Positions 9,788 through 20,639 of a DNA stretch of 64,000 bases are shown in pieces. The translations under genes were made by a program, and so were the position numbers. Location: the NCBI RefSeq assembly GCF_963678635.1, contig NC_087070.1, positions 31,723,704-31,787,703 of the forward strand. The letters run 5' to 3'. The first letter of the stretch is position 1; every line of letters starts with the position of its first letter. The stretch comes from Symsagittifera roscoffensis (lineage: Eukaryota > Xenacoelomorpha > Acoela > Convolutidae). The notes beneath the pieces are model-generated. The model was given only the letters and a program-made list of their open reading frames with translations. It was not told where the DNA came from and did no database searches.

Positions 9788-12383
9788 AAAATATTGATAC
9801 TTCAACAAATCCTTTTTCTAGCATTTTCCAATCAGAACACAAATCCTTCTCCCCGCACAGGACCCCAGGACTTATTAGTAACACACTACGATTGTGAAGA
9901 AAATGAACAAAAAACACTACACAAATATGCAATAAATCAAGTATCACAATGCGAAACGGAACCACAAGCTATAGAAACTACAAATGTAATAGCGACACTG
10001 TATTCAAAAGCCCGAGCAACAACAGTCGCAGGATATAAATTTACAGCAACATTTTCCGAAAAGAAAGTACATTGTTCACAAGTTTCAAACTGAAATAAAA
10101 ACCAACTTGACCACGAATCATTCTACCAAAGTAATATAGAACGACTTCTACATTTAAATCCCGATGATTGTAAAAACGAGCTACTCAGATTAAATATCAC
10201 AAAAAATAAAAACACCGACAGAAAACTAGTATATTTTCAAGTCTTTGCCGATTCTGTACATCAAGCAGAACTTGAAAGATATCAAGGACATATAAAACTA
10301 GATGAAAAATACCCATACAACGGCGCACACGGAAGATTAACTTATGACATACACGATAAGCACTGGATACCACACATTGGTATAAATAATCCATCAAACT
10401 GCAAAGCAGACACAAAAAATAAAGAATATCCAGAAATAATGTTTTTCGATTGGAAAATACAACTTGAAAAAATACAAATCACACGAGATTTATCCGACAA
10501 CACAATGATCTATCAAGGAATTAGATTACCTTGTAAAAACGATCAAGGTTATTGTGACCCTACAACACGGACACAAGCAACAATTGTTTGGTTTCCCGAA
10601 GATACATGCACAACATTTCAAGTAGCAAAAATACACGCTCGAATGATAAAATTTCACGAAAAATGTTTTATACAATCAATTCCATATGAGCAAGTCCATC
10701 CATCACGAAAACAGAGTACTGATTTTCGAAATCTCCATAAAATAGAAATAAATTAACACGTTTCCAAATATATCAAGAAACAGAAATTGCATGCAAATAC
10801 AGAAATCCACTTCACAAAACACTATATTCTGAAATATTAGTTGAATACGAAAAAGGTTTCGACATGACCACTGGAAAAATAAAAATTGACCCTCATGCCA
10901 CAGGTCACCCTCTACAAGAAGGATCATCATATATACCAGTTAACTTTTAAAAAAGTAATGGTCAACCTGGTGGAAAACTAAAGCCACATGACACTAGAAG
11001 CACACGTTTACAAGAACTATCACTAATGAATAATACTTATTTTGGTAATATCCACTATGATATCCACTTAGGTATAAAGTTAAACTACACGATTAGTCGA
11101 ATTTTTCAAGAAATGTGACTCTCCGAATTAGCAACACTTCACCAACTATGCGAATTAGAAAGGACACAAATCCTACAATCACTCGCACTAGCAGTATTAA
11201 AAATACCCTACGCAGGATATTTATTATCAGGAAATAGATCAAGTTTTCTAGACTACGAAGGAAACATTTTATGGTTTTTTATTTGTACCAAAAAAGTATC
11301 ACCACTATATGTTTTTGAAGATAAACGATGCTATAAAAGAATCCCTATCTTTTATAAAAATAAGGTACATTTTGTTGACACACTTTCAAGACGAACATAT
11401 TTTTGGGATACCGCAGTCCCATGTGGATCAGAAAATAGCCACAATGTAGTACAATTAAACCCTGATGAAGATAAATATTATCTTCTTACTCCATACCCCA
11501 CGTTAATGCAATCACTCAAAAAAATTTTCACCCGAAAGCATCAGAGCTATTGCTCGTAATCCAAAATTTGATTTACAATCAATTGGAATACATTCAAAAT
11601 CAGATATCCAACACCACATTAAACACAACAATTCCAAGAATTATTAACACAAATGGACACTATACAAAGACAATCAATTGACCAAAATTTACGCAAACTT
11701 GCCGAACCCGCAGGATTTGCAGATATCTATACACAAGATTATAGCGGCTATTTTAACGACATTAAAGACTATATATGTCTAAACGGTGAAAAATACAGAC
11801 CACAAGATATTTCACCTATAAATATTTTTAGCTTTCTTATACTAAAAAAGAAATTCTCGATTTTCTAGGATGGCCCTATTACATCTTAGAAAAATGAACT
11901 ATCCTATACTCCATGCTTAACTTTATAGGGTTTCTTTTTTCACTATTAAAAGGAATCTATAACACATGCGCTATACACACACAAGTAAATAGACAAGCAA
12001 GTGTAGCACGCATACTATTTGCAGGATTTTTTGGAAATTTTTCATCATCAATCAACAAAATTCTTCTAGACGCACAAAAAAACGAATATAATACAAAAAT
12101 AGCGACAAGACAGAACACATACGACGAAGAACATAATAACATAGAAGTAACACCTACCGCACCACAGTTGCCACCCCTACCACATAACCATCCATAATCC
12201 TTAGTCCCACGTAATTTCCGAAACCTAGCAATAACTTATAACCCAAATTTTAGACCAAATATATCGCAAAGTCCCATACAACATATAATGACACATCATT
12301 CACAAGATGATAATACATCTGAACAAACTATAGAACAAACCCATACCACCGCTTTTCAGTCTCAAAATAATCACTTTTTTTAG
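9775..12383 (+). pseudogene. env: Envelope-like glycoprotein, broken (copy 1)
   Basis: About 800 codons. The ATG at 9775 is followed by a hydrophobic signal-peptide-like stretch interrupted by one extra A in an A-run. Copy 2 has the clean version at 41578. The ectodomain has many scattered Cys. Conserved blocks include 'IVWFPEDTC', 'FQVAKIHA', 'NNTYFG' and a C-terminal ectodomain region with 'YVFEDKRCY', 'IPIFYK' and 'YYLLTPYPT'. Near the end 'GWPYYI' precedes a membrane segment at about 11913-11970, then a cytoplasmic tail of about 130 residues ending at TAG 12381-12383. Breaks include TGA 10091, a one-base loss near 10750, TAA near 10948, TGA near 11116 and later shifts. Layout and motifs suggest a mononegavirus-type (perhaps chuvirus-like) class III glycoprotein. 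That family call is tentative. Confidence 0.6.
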
Positions 12384-13985
12384 CCCACGATGAGCCGACA
12401 ACTTGGATCCCTACACCATAATTTCCAAACCAACTCCTCAGTTTTTTCAAACCCCCTTTTCAACCGATCCCACCAAATAACCCACTCCCATCCGTTTCTA
12501 CTCCTTGTTATGCTTCACAAGTAACCCCAACCTATTCTCCATTTCATTCCGACCGATCATCTAATAATTCTCCAGATACCCCCCAAATCTCCCAAGAACT
12601 CGATAGTTTTATCACCCTGCAACAACAGCTAATACACCCTAACATCCTCACTATAAATCAAATTTCATCCACAATAGAATCCTCAAACCCACCTACTCCT
12701 ACACCCTCCTCAGCTTACACTGCATCATTAGCACAATCATCCAAAACCACCGAATCATCAAATAGCACTCACCGAGCTTATCGCACTTTTAAAAGAAAAT
12801 TCCCGAACCATCCATTCCCGACCAAACCAGGAACAGCCTGCGAATATATAAACCATCCACACCACACCAACATGAAAGATTTTCTAGCAATCACCTTACC
12901 CTCATTCCCACAATATACTTTAAACACACCTAACGACACTAACGACACACGTAGTTTTGTAGATGAACATGTTTTAATGCCAACACTTCATTGGACAGCA
13001 TATTATCATTTTACTAATCCCCTTTGCCTACCACTATCTAATTTTCATAACGACATAGAAAAGAATAAAAATACACTATAGACTCACCGCAACACTAACA
13101 CCTAGACAATTTACTTATATAGGATATAAAAAATCACTAAAAACATTCAATGCACCCCGAGCTAACGAATTTACAATAGAATATTACGACCATAATATCA
13201 TCCGAACTAATCAAGACCAATTTCTAGATGACGACCGCTTCGCTAGCCCACAACTAACAGAAAAATTCTTCATCAAAACGTCATATGTATTCACACTTAA
13301 TATTTTTTATAGAAAATATGATCACATCATTTCTGAAGCACTAACTGATATTCAAGCTTACGAAAGATTTAAAGAAAAATTTCAGTTATTTTCACTAACC
13401 TTTCACTTCCTTGCACCACATGAACGCGATTTGCACTGTTCACACGACATTATGTTACGCACTAAACAGACTCATACATATACATACTATCGCTTCATAC
13501 AAAATCATTTTGATTTGCATACTCCATCAAGACAACCACACCATCGTTTTCAGTTTCTTAACTCGAAGTACACTTCACCATTTTTTCTTAATTTCACCTA
13601 TTGCATCAAGGGTACTAACCTCCACGGCATCCTCCGCAATTATCACCCGGTAACACAAATGTATATATTTTGTCCCATCACGAAGACCTTTAATGCCGAA
13701 GAATCCAGACCCTTCCTTATCCCACATGAATTTATCCAACCTAAAGAAATCCCAATATTAGAATTTATTCACAATACTAAATGTAATCACAAAATATATA
13801 ACCTCATTCAAAACACACCTTATGAATTTGCAGTAGGCACCGAAGAACTAAAAACCATTAAAGCACTTCAATTGCTTTGGCCACTGCTCCAAACTAAAAA
13901 CATCATTCGCATACTAGCAAAATTACTAACAACTTCGGATATAATACACGACATCTTTTCCCACGGCTTTTTCCCAGACAATTAA
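12384..13985 (+). pseudogene. ORF4: unrecognised protein downstream of env (copy 1)
   Basis: Starts probably at the ATG 12390, seven bases after the env stop. The first 150 or so codons are Ser/Thr/Pro-rich and likely disordered. They include 'ELDSFITLQQQ' and end in a basic 'HRAYRTFKRK'. About 370 codons of globular character follow, with 'DEHVLMPTLHWTAYYHFTNP', 'SPQLTEKFF', a Cys/His-bearing 'ERDLHCSHDIMLRTKQTHT', 'LEFIHNT', 'LLWPLLQTK' and a final 'IIHDIFSHGFF'. It stops at TAA 13983-13985. Only about two frame breaks are seen, near 12440 and near 13070 (TAG 13079). Copy 2 shares the whole protein with mostly synonymous changes. No membrane segment or known domain is recognised. Genes downstream of env are rare in Ty3 elements. 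It could be a structural, nucleic-acid-binding or accessory protein. Confidence 0.65.
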
Positions 13986-13988
13986 CAG

Positions 13989-14074
13989 GTAAGTATAATT
14001 TAAAAATATTCTTAACTAATAAATTTAAAATTAGTACTTACCATTCTTTACTCATGTTTCTTTTACAATTTTAG
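13989..14074 (+). other. Predicted mini-intron just after ORF4 (copy 1)
   Basis: 'CAG|GTAAGTAT' at 13986-13996 is a near-ideal 5' splice site. It lies three bases after the ORF4 stop. A branch-like 'TTAACTAAT' occurs about 30 bases in, and a pyrimidine-rich 'TTTCTTTTACAATTTTAG' ends at 14074. Copy 2 has the matching intron (45955-46038) with 'GTAATA', a perfect 'TACTAAC' and a stronger pyrimidine tract. The exon sequence after both acceptors begins 'TCTTCA'. This is an 86-base intron in the 3' untranslated region. Confidence 0.6.
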
Positions 14075-14276
14075 TCTTCATACCACGATCATCTGCAAAA
14101 AACAGAAAAGAAAAATAAAAAATAAACTTGTTAAAATTCTTTTAAACTTCATTGATATTTTACACAAGATAATATGATAAAATTCATACCAAACGTAGTA
14201 AATTAATTTTTAAATTATTCCCCCATAAGACAGTAAATTTAATTATGATGAAAATTTATAACTTTAAATTCCCCCC
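14075..14276 (+). other. 3' untranslated tail of copy 1, cut by gap
   Basis: Shares 'TCTTCA', 'ACGATCATC' and 'AGTAAAT' blocks with 46039-46330 of copy 2. AATAAA occurs at 14114 and 14121, which could serve as poly(A) signals. A purine-rich run at 14096-14127 could be a polypurine tract. The sequence ends in CCCCCC and then Ns, so a 3' LTR cannot be confirmed. Confidence 0.4.
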
Positions 14277-14476
14277 NNNNNNNNNNNNNNNNNNNNNNNN
14301 NNNNNNNNNNNNNNNNNNNNNNNNNNNNNNNNNNNNNNNNNNNNNNNNNNNNNNNNNNNNNNNNNNNNNNNNNNNNNNNNNNNNNNNNNNNNNNNNNNNN
14401 NNNNNNNNNNNNNNNNNNNNNNNNNNNNNNNNNNNNNNNNNNNNNNNNNNNNNNNNNNNNNNNNNNNNNNNNNNNN
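14277..14476. other. Assembly gap of exactly 200 N
   Basis: Exactly 200 Ns, a conventional unknown-size scaffold gap. It separates the 3' end of retroelement copy 1 from the start of a 2.28-kb repeat, so neither boundary is reliable. Confidence 0.99.
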
Positions 14477-16757
14477 GCTTGTCACTTGCGTCACTTGGTG
14501 GTCTGAACTGACCAAGCGCGTAAATTGGATCCGCCTGTAGTCTAGTACTGCAATCCTTCTTCTAAAGAACAAATGAAAAGTCTGGTTTTTTTCATCACTT
14601 TTTCATGCAAGTACAGAAGATAAATTTGTCGGATTCATTTTCGAACAAAAACTCAAGTTATTTTTCAATTTGATATTTATATTCACTTTTGAAAAGAAAA
14701 GAGGAGACTGAACTAATGCAAGTGATCGCTATAGTTTTTATTATAGACTTTTGAAAAAAATGCGAAAAATATTGTCTTTCAGATAAACTTACTCGTAGTG
14801 ATAAACTAACTTCAGGTCAACTTCCTCGTCCTACTCACCTCTGAACCTATTTGGTGAGTCATTAGACAGTTCGTTTTTCAGGTTCTTCAGCCGATTTTCA
14901 TCACCTGCTGTTTTCTGTCTTTTTGATTTCTGTCTATTTTGTCCAATCGACATCAAAGTTGGAATATGGCTGCTCTATGAATCATAACTCAGTTTGGTGA
15001 TATTTACGTTATTGAACCCAAGTTTTGCAAATTGCGGTAGAAAATTGACGAATTCAGATGATACAATTGATTAAAATTATTTTATGTTTGGTGTTTTTTT
15101 GCGGTTTAAAAAATTTCCGCTGAAAAGTGAGCTGAGCAAGCTATAAGATGCTGATTTAAAACAATCAGATAAAAAGCACAAAACAAGATTTTTCATACTT
15201 AATTCTGTTAAAGTGATTTCATTCGAAAAAATGATACGGCCAAAAACTGCTAGGTGTTCAACTAGAATTGTCTTTTTGCTTTGTTTTTTAACAAAAGTTG
15301 GACCCAAACTTTAACCATCGGACAAATTTGTTTGAACCAACAGTTGAAACAAAATTTTTGCTTTTTTTGAACAAAACAAAGTGAACCGCTTCAATATTAT
15401 CAATTTGGATCAAATTTTCTAGTTAACTCCCGAGCATTTCATCCAGATTTTTTCACAAAGTGGTAGAAACGAGCTAAAACCTATTGATTTTGTCAATTTT
15501 GTGGTTACTTGGTTAGTTTAAATTAGGACTCTTTGAGCAGCTCAATATAGTGCGTTTATCAATGAGCAGCAACAACTGTGGCAAAAAAACCTATATAATC
15601 AAACGTGTGACGTCCTTTAGTAATTTACTTGCTTATCAGAGTTATATTATTAAGTGTATTCATAATTCCTTTGTATTCCTCTTTCTTAGTTTAGTATATG
15701 ATTCCGTTTATCTTGATTCCTACATAATTCCAGAGTTGAGTATCAATCTGAGTTATCAAAGTAGAAACAGCCGAAATTAGAACGAAGAAACGGTATTCGA
15801 TTTCGAAGACGCCAGAAAATGAAAAAGAAGAAGGTTATATTTGAAATTAAATAATTTTCCCTAACAGTAGTTCAAACAAGAAGTTAAAAAACAGGTTTTG
15901 AAAATGATCATTATGAACTAAATTCAATGTAAAAGCGATTTATTTTACCGTTGAAGTGAAAACAGTAGAAATTAACTCTCTCCCAAGCCATCGGAAATCG
16001 AAGTCAGACGATTCTTGTAGTCAAACGTGGGTAAAGTAACAGTCAAACGGTAAAGTTAATTGAAATGAGGATCAAGCAAAATTAAAAAAAAAACTAGGGG
16101 TCCAAAAATCAATGTTATTACCCGCCCCCATTTACATGATAAGGCAAATCGAAAATACGATAATTTGTTTAAGTAAAACGAAGTAGATAAAACGTATTTC
16201 TTCTTGGTGTACACTTTAGTAATAGCTGAATGAAAATATCAAACTAAGGGATGCTGATCGAAATACTTTTACAAAATCATCAGATATGGGGGTTACATTG
16301 ATCGAGTTGTCAGTTTTTAAAAACAAGCTCGGACATTGAAAGTGTGGCCTAGTATTTAATTTCTGTAATTGCATAAAGTCAATGAGTTAACTTTGAGGAA
16401 AAACTTGCTAAATTTAACAATAGGTCTTATTTTCGTTACACCGTGTGGAAGCAGCAGTTCAAGTGAAGGCACATTGGCAAGATGTAACTAACGCACATTG
16501 ATTGAACGCACATTGACAAGAATAAATCACTGACGAGAAGGGTCGGAGACTTAGGATTCTACTTAATTATTAGTTGTTGTTGCGGTAAGAACTCTTTAGG
16601 TTTCTTTTCCAGAACAACTGTATTAGTTTTTGAGCAGAACGCCAAACCTTTGAAAGTGTCACTTCTGAATCCAAAAACAATCCCAGTGAAAGTCATTTGA
16701 TGGTCTATCGAGTAGAAACTTCTTTGAAGTTAGTGTCAGTCGATCTTTAATATCTTA
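14477..16757. repeat. 2.28-kb direct repeat, left copy
   Basis: Nearly identical to 21742-24018, offset about 7265 bases, with only around ten differences noticed over the first 2.2 kb. The left limit is hidden by the N gap. The last 100 or so bases diverge much more than the rest. Short frames inside (for example 15077-15307 minus and 15550-15780 plus) occur in both copies but look like chance frames. A diverged fragment at about 26300-26790 shows that this is a dispersed family. Confidence 0.9.
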
Positions 16758-18224
16758 TTGGTACACATTTTTTATCTGAATCAAAAACAAAAACAAAGAC
16801 GAGATGGAAAGAGTAATTAAAGAAAATTTAAATTTAAAATGTCATGTTTTTCTTGTGGTTTTGGTAGTTGATTTGTTAACCTTTACCCTTGCATGTAGTG
16901 GTGTACCAACGACGCCCGTACTGATAAGAAATTGATTGCAACCAATTTTATACAGATAATTTAGCAAAGATCTCAAACTTTGATTTAGTTTGACACAAAA
17001 AAGAAGCCTAAAAAGCTAATTCAATCGATTCTAAATTGATTTAAATCTTTTATGGCCAATTTTTTGGGTTTCAATTTCCTACGGGTGCTAGTAAAAAAAA
17101 TCAATTTGTTTTGATTTCAATCAATTGTTAACAATTTATTGCATTAGCAAACTCTATTTTTGGAAAAAAAGTGAGGTTCATTAAGTTTTAATTGTTTGAA
17201 ATTGCATTATAGCAGCAGCAACCCGGTATTTAAGAAAAAAATTTGAAAGTGCACAAACTTAATAGGTACATGGCCATAAGTTTGTTCTCATGCTTTTTAT
17301 TGGTTTTCACAAAAAAATTTTCAGGTTTATGTGAATGCTTCTTATTGGAGTTGAATCAGGGGCAAGTTAATTTGGGCACAGACTAACTCGCAGCACTAAA
17401 CTGAAAATATTAGAGCTTGTAGTGCTGCAATGTAGTTTTGTTTCCTTTTTGAGTGCCATTTATCTTGTGATGCTGTCAAACTCGTAAATAATGAAAATTT
17501 AAAGTGCTATAATTTTAACTTGTAGTTTTTTATAGTGTTTTTTATGTGATTTTAATGTAGAAACTTCAAACTTTAATCGCTTTAATTCTGTTCTATTCAT
17601 CGTTTTATTGCTATTAAATAAGTTAATTGCCATCAAAATTGTGAATAATTGAAAATGAAATTGTGCTAATTTTTCGTTTTACATGAATTTTGAATATACC
17701 CATCGAATAATTCTGTCAAATTTAGGATAATTTAATTTTCATAGCGCTATAAACTTGGTTTATTTGCCACTTTAGATTCACGTACTAGAATAATCAGCGT
17801 CAAAAGTTAACAATTAATTGTTAAATATTGCTATTATTTCAATTTATATCATGCATTTTGAACGTTGGCCATGATGATGATTTTTTACGAATAACATGAA
17901 AACTTGTAACGTGAAAACGTGAAGATGTACAACCCATAATCACTTAAACTACCAGTGTATCTCAAAAAAATGCTAAAATAGTTTTCTGGTTGTCTTGTCT
18001 AGCTGGTGGTAGGTCAAAAAGCCGAATGGCCGACAAACTGAAAACAAGATTACTATTCCAACGAGCCGAAAACGATTATTATGCAACATAACAACTGATT
18101 GTCACTGTTGCTGTGCAATTCTTATGTAACTCTGATGTAATTTGCGTATTTGTGATGTAATTTCGGCTTCAGGACATGGCGGTTTGTATATATGGCGGTT
18201 TGTTGTATACAGATGCGGAACTAG
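16758..18224. other. Noncoding AT-rich DNA
   Basis: No frame with protein-like composition and no clear repeat was seen. The sequence is T-rich with scattered homopolymers. Confidence 0.6.
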
Positions 18225-18455
18225 GTTTTTTCGAGTTCGAAATTTTTTTGAAAATTTGTCGAACTTTTTTGTAGGTCGACCAATTCTTATGGGTCGAACA
18301 AACAAGCTACAAAACACTTTATTCGGCACATTTTTGGAAAATTTTTAGGGTCTGTCGCCAAAAATGGATATCTCAAAAAATACAACGAGTTCGGCAGGCG
18401 GTCCAATAACCTGAAGCAAAGAGAGCGTCCGCCTCCCTCTCTCAATCCGCCCCTG
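18225..18455. repeat. Right part of a hAT-type MITE
   Basis: Ends in 'CAATCCGCCCCTG', the inverse of the hAT-like end 'CAGGGGCGGAT'. The part before it ('TTTTTAGGGTC', 'TATCTCAAAA') matches the interior and right end of the MITE at 62971-63294. Its left end was not found, so it is probably truncated. Confidence 0.5.
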
Positions 18456-18944
18456 GTTGTACATCCGCCGTCTGAACAAACCATGGGAAGTAGTAAACTT
18501 CAAATTGAGAAAAAGATCAAACATCAGAAAAAACTGAATAACATCGCACAATAGTTTCATAAATGAAAATGATTATGAAGGAAAATTTTGTATGAAATAG
18601 CGGGATGTAACAACCCATTTTTAAAAAACTAGACCATGCGATTGAATAATTTCTGCATTAATCAGCCTGCTCGAGTTCGAAACCTTGTCAATTTTTATTT
18701 CCTAGCGTGGCGGAGGGGTGAATTGGGTTGGAAGAGGATGGGGATCAACTAGCGAAATGAGTAAACAAACTCAACTTAAAACGTATTAAGGAAAACAAAA
18801 AAAAAACATTGTGAAGGGATTAAAAAGAAAAGAAGATAACGGTTTTCAATTTTAGCGAATATGTTTGCTTACCGCATGCAACGTGTAATTTTTATTATAA
18901 TGAAGAATGTGCTAAAATAGTTAGCTTTTAAATTGTATTTAAAT

Positions 18945-18977
18945 CAGGGTGGATCTAGGACTTTCTTGAGCCGGGCG
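18945..18977 (+). repeat. hAT-type terminal inverted repeat (left end)
   Basis: 'CAGGGTGGATCTAGGA' followed by 'CTTTCTTGAG' resembles the MITE end at 62971 ('CAGGGGCGGATCTAGAA' then 'TTTTCTCGAG'). It lies just left of transposase-like relics on the minus strand, so it may be the end of the decayed hAT element. The opposite end was not found. Confidence 0.45.
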
Positions 18978-19205
18978 TGGTAATTGAGAAAGATTTTGAT
19001 AAAACATTGAATGATATGCAATAATAAACAACGAAACTAACCAAAACTAAGCCTTCAATTTTGTGCGTCAATTCTGGCAATGACGGCTTCGAACTTGATT
19101 TTCACGAATTTGTGGATGGTTTTTAGCCCCATTTTTGAGAGTCAATCCTCCATCATACTAGAGCAAAGGTAACTTTTCAGAAATTTCATGCTCTAAAATC
19201 AGCAG

Positions 19206-20598
19206 TCAGCAGTGCATATAATCACTGGGAAGGTAGCACCTATCTGGAGCAAAGCAAAAATGATGGGCATTGGCTCTGTGACACATTTTGAGGGCTACTG
19301 TGAAGGTTCTTGGCGTATCAGTGTACAATGGAAAGCGCCACATTTTAAAAAAAAAGGTCGAACTCGCTGAGGAAATCACCATCTGGAAATACACCTTCGT
19401 GTAACTGGACCAGGTCGTCAAAGACTTCTTCCTTTGCATCCATCCGTCTCAGTGATCCAACGGGGCAGCAGCTTGCATACTTGGACGCGTGGTGAAGTTG
19501 ATCTAATTGAGCGTTTCTTGGGGACCATCAGGGCAAAAACAAGAAAGGTAGGGTAAACACTTTGTCTGAAGTGGTCAACAGCTGACGATGCTATGGGAGG
19601 TCCGACTTTTCGACCATCTACTAAACATCACCAGTTCTGCAGAGTGAGAATGGGGTTTTTCAAGTGGTTTCTGGTGATGGGTTGTTATCTGATGTGGATC
19701 CAGATGGTTAGAGAGGCATGCAAACTTCATGAAGGGCTTGTTGACAAGCTGAATCTCTGCTGAGCTCCGGCTTTCTGTATTTCTTGCAGATCGCTAAAAC
19801 AGAAGAATAAACGGCAGTAAAGTCCTTCTTGGCTTATAGAGTAGGCCAGGAATTGGTATCTTTTCAGGAGCTGCGGCCAAGAAATTGTTTTTCTTGATTT
19901 CCCTGTATCGTCACAAGTTCGAATGTACAAACTTACAGAGGAGGTTCGTTAGGGTTGTGCAATAGCGCAAAATGGATGTCTCTGTCTATATCCAATGAGC
20001 TGAATTTTAGATGCGGATATCAAGGTAGGATGGATAATGCAGAGTTTGCACAGAATGCGGGGATATAAAACTGATTGTTGAAAAAATTTACGCTTTATAG
20101 TGACCAAAGTAGGTAATGACTCCAGAATGAAGATCCAGGTATGGGCGTCTCAAGATTTGATGGCTCAGGGTTGTCAGACTTAGATGTGGATGCACTGGAT
20201 GAGATGGTAACTTCTTAGGTCCACCGTTGACACGGGACGCCTTGAAGCAAGAAGTAATAGAGTCATTTGTAGCAGACCGATTTGACATCTGGAAGGTTAA
20301 AGTTGAAGTCCAGGGCTTCTATATTTCTTCCACATTGTCAAAACAGAAGACTAAACGCAGTTAAGTCCTTCTTGGATCATAGAGTAGGTCAGGAACTGGT
20401 ATCCTTTCAGGAGCTGCAACCAACAGTTTGATTTTTTGTTTTTCCTGTTTCGTTACAATTGGAATGCACTAACTTACAGAGGTAGTTTTTTGGGGTTGTG
20501 AAATAGAGCAAACTGGATGTACCTGTCCAGATCCAATGAGCTGAAGTTGTAGATGCACGGTTGGTTAAATAAACATGGTTGATTGTTCTTTCATACAA
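19206..20598 (-). pseudogene. Decayed hAT-like transposase with TTF-type zinc finger
   Basis: Reading on the minus strand, 19727-19930 encodes a stretch with 'WPQLLKRYQFLAYSISQEG' followed by Leu-Tyr-Cys and 'CFSDLQ'. This fits the TTF-type finger of ZMYM1-like hAT transposases, where a Trp/Tyr-Leu-Ser block precedes the Cys residues. The same segment recurs in diverged form at about 20305-20550, so this part is tandemly duplicated. Further minus-strand pieces (20088-20288, 20407-20598, 19206-19439) have protein-like composition but lie in different frames. A hAT-like terminal repeat lies at 18945. The RNase H-like core and dimerisation domain are not recognisable. The family call is moderate to weak. 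Confidence 0.4.
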
Positions 20599-20639
20599 AA
20601 GTATTTGGCTGTTGGTAATTCGAACCTACCGTTTCTAAG

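Larger units (their letters stand above)
1..14276 (+). mobile_element. Ty3/gypsy-type env-bearing retroelement, copy 1 (partial)
   Basis: The order of recognisable parts is gag, CCHC knuckle, aspartic protease, reverse transcriptase, RNase H, integrase, then small hydrophobic ORFs, ORF3, an envelope-like gene and ORF4. Protease-RT-RNase H-integrase order is the Ty3/gypsy (Metaviridae) arrangement. The left end is cut by the window edge, because the gag frame is already open at base 3. The right end runs into a run of Ns. No LTR can be seen in this copy. The coding strand is A-rich and G-poor, unlike the T-rich flanks. A second, similarly ordered copy lies at about 29560-46330. Many in-frame stops and single-base indels make this a dead copy. 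From the start of gag to the gap it exceeds 14 kb, well above the usual 5-8 kb for the group. Confidence 0.9.
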
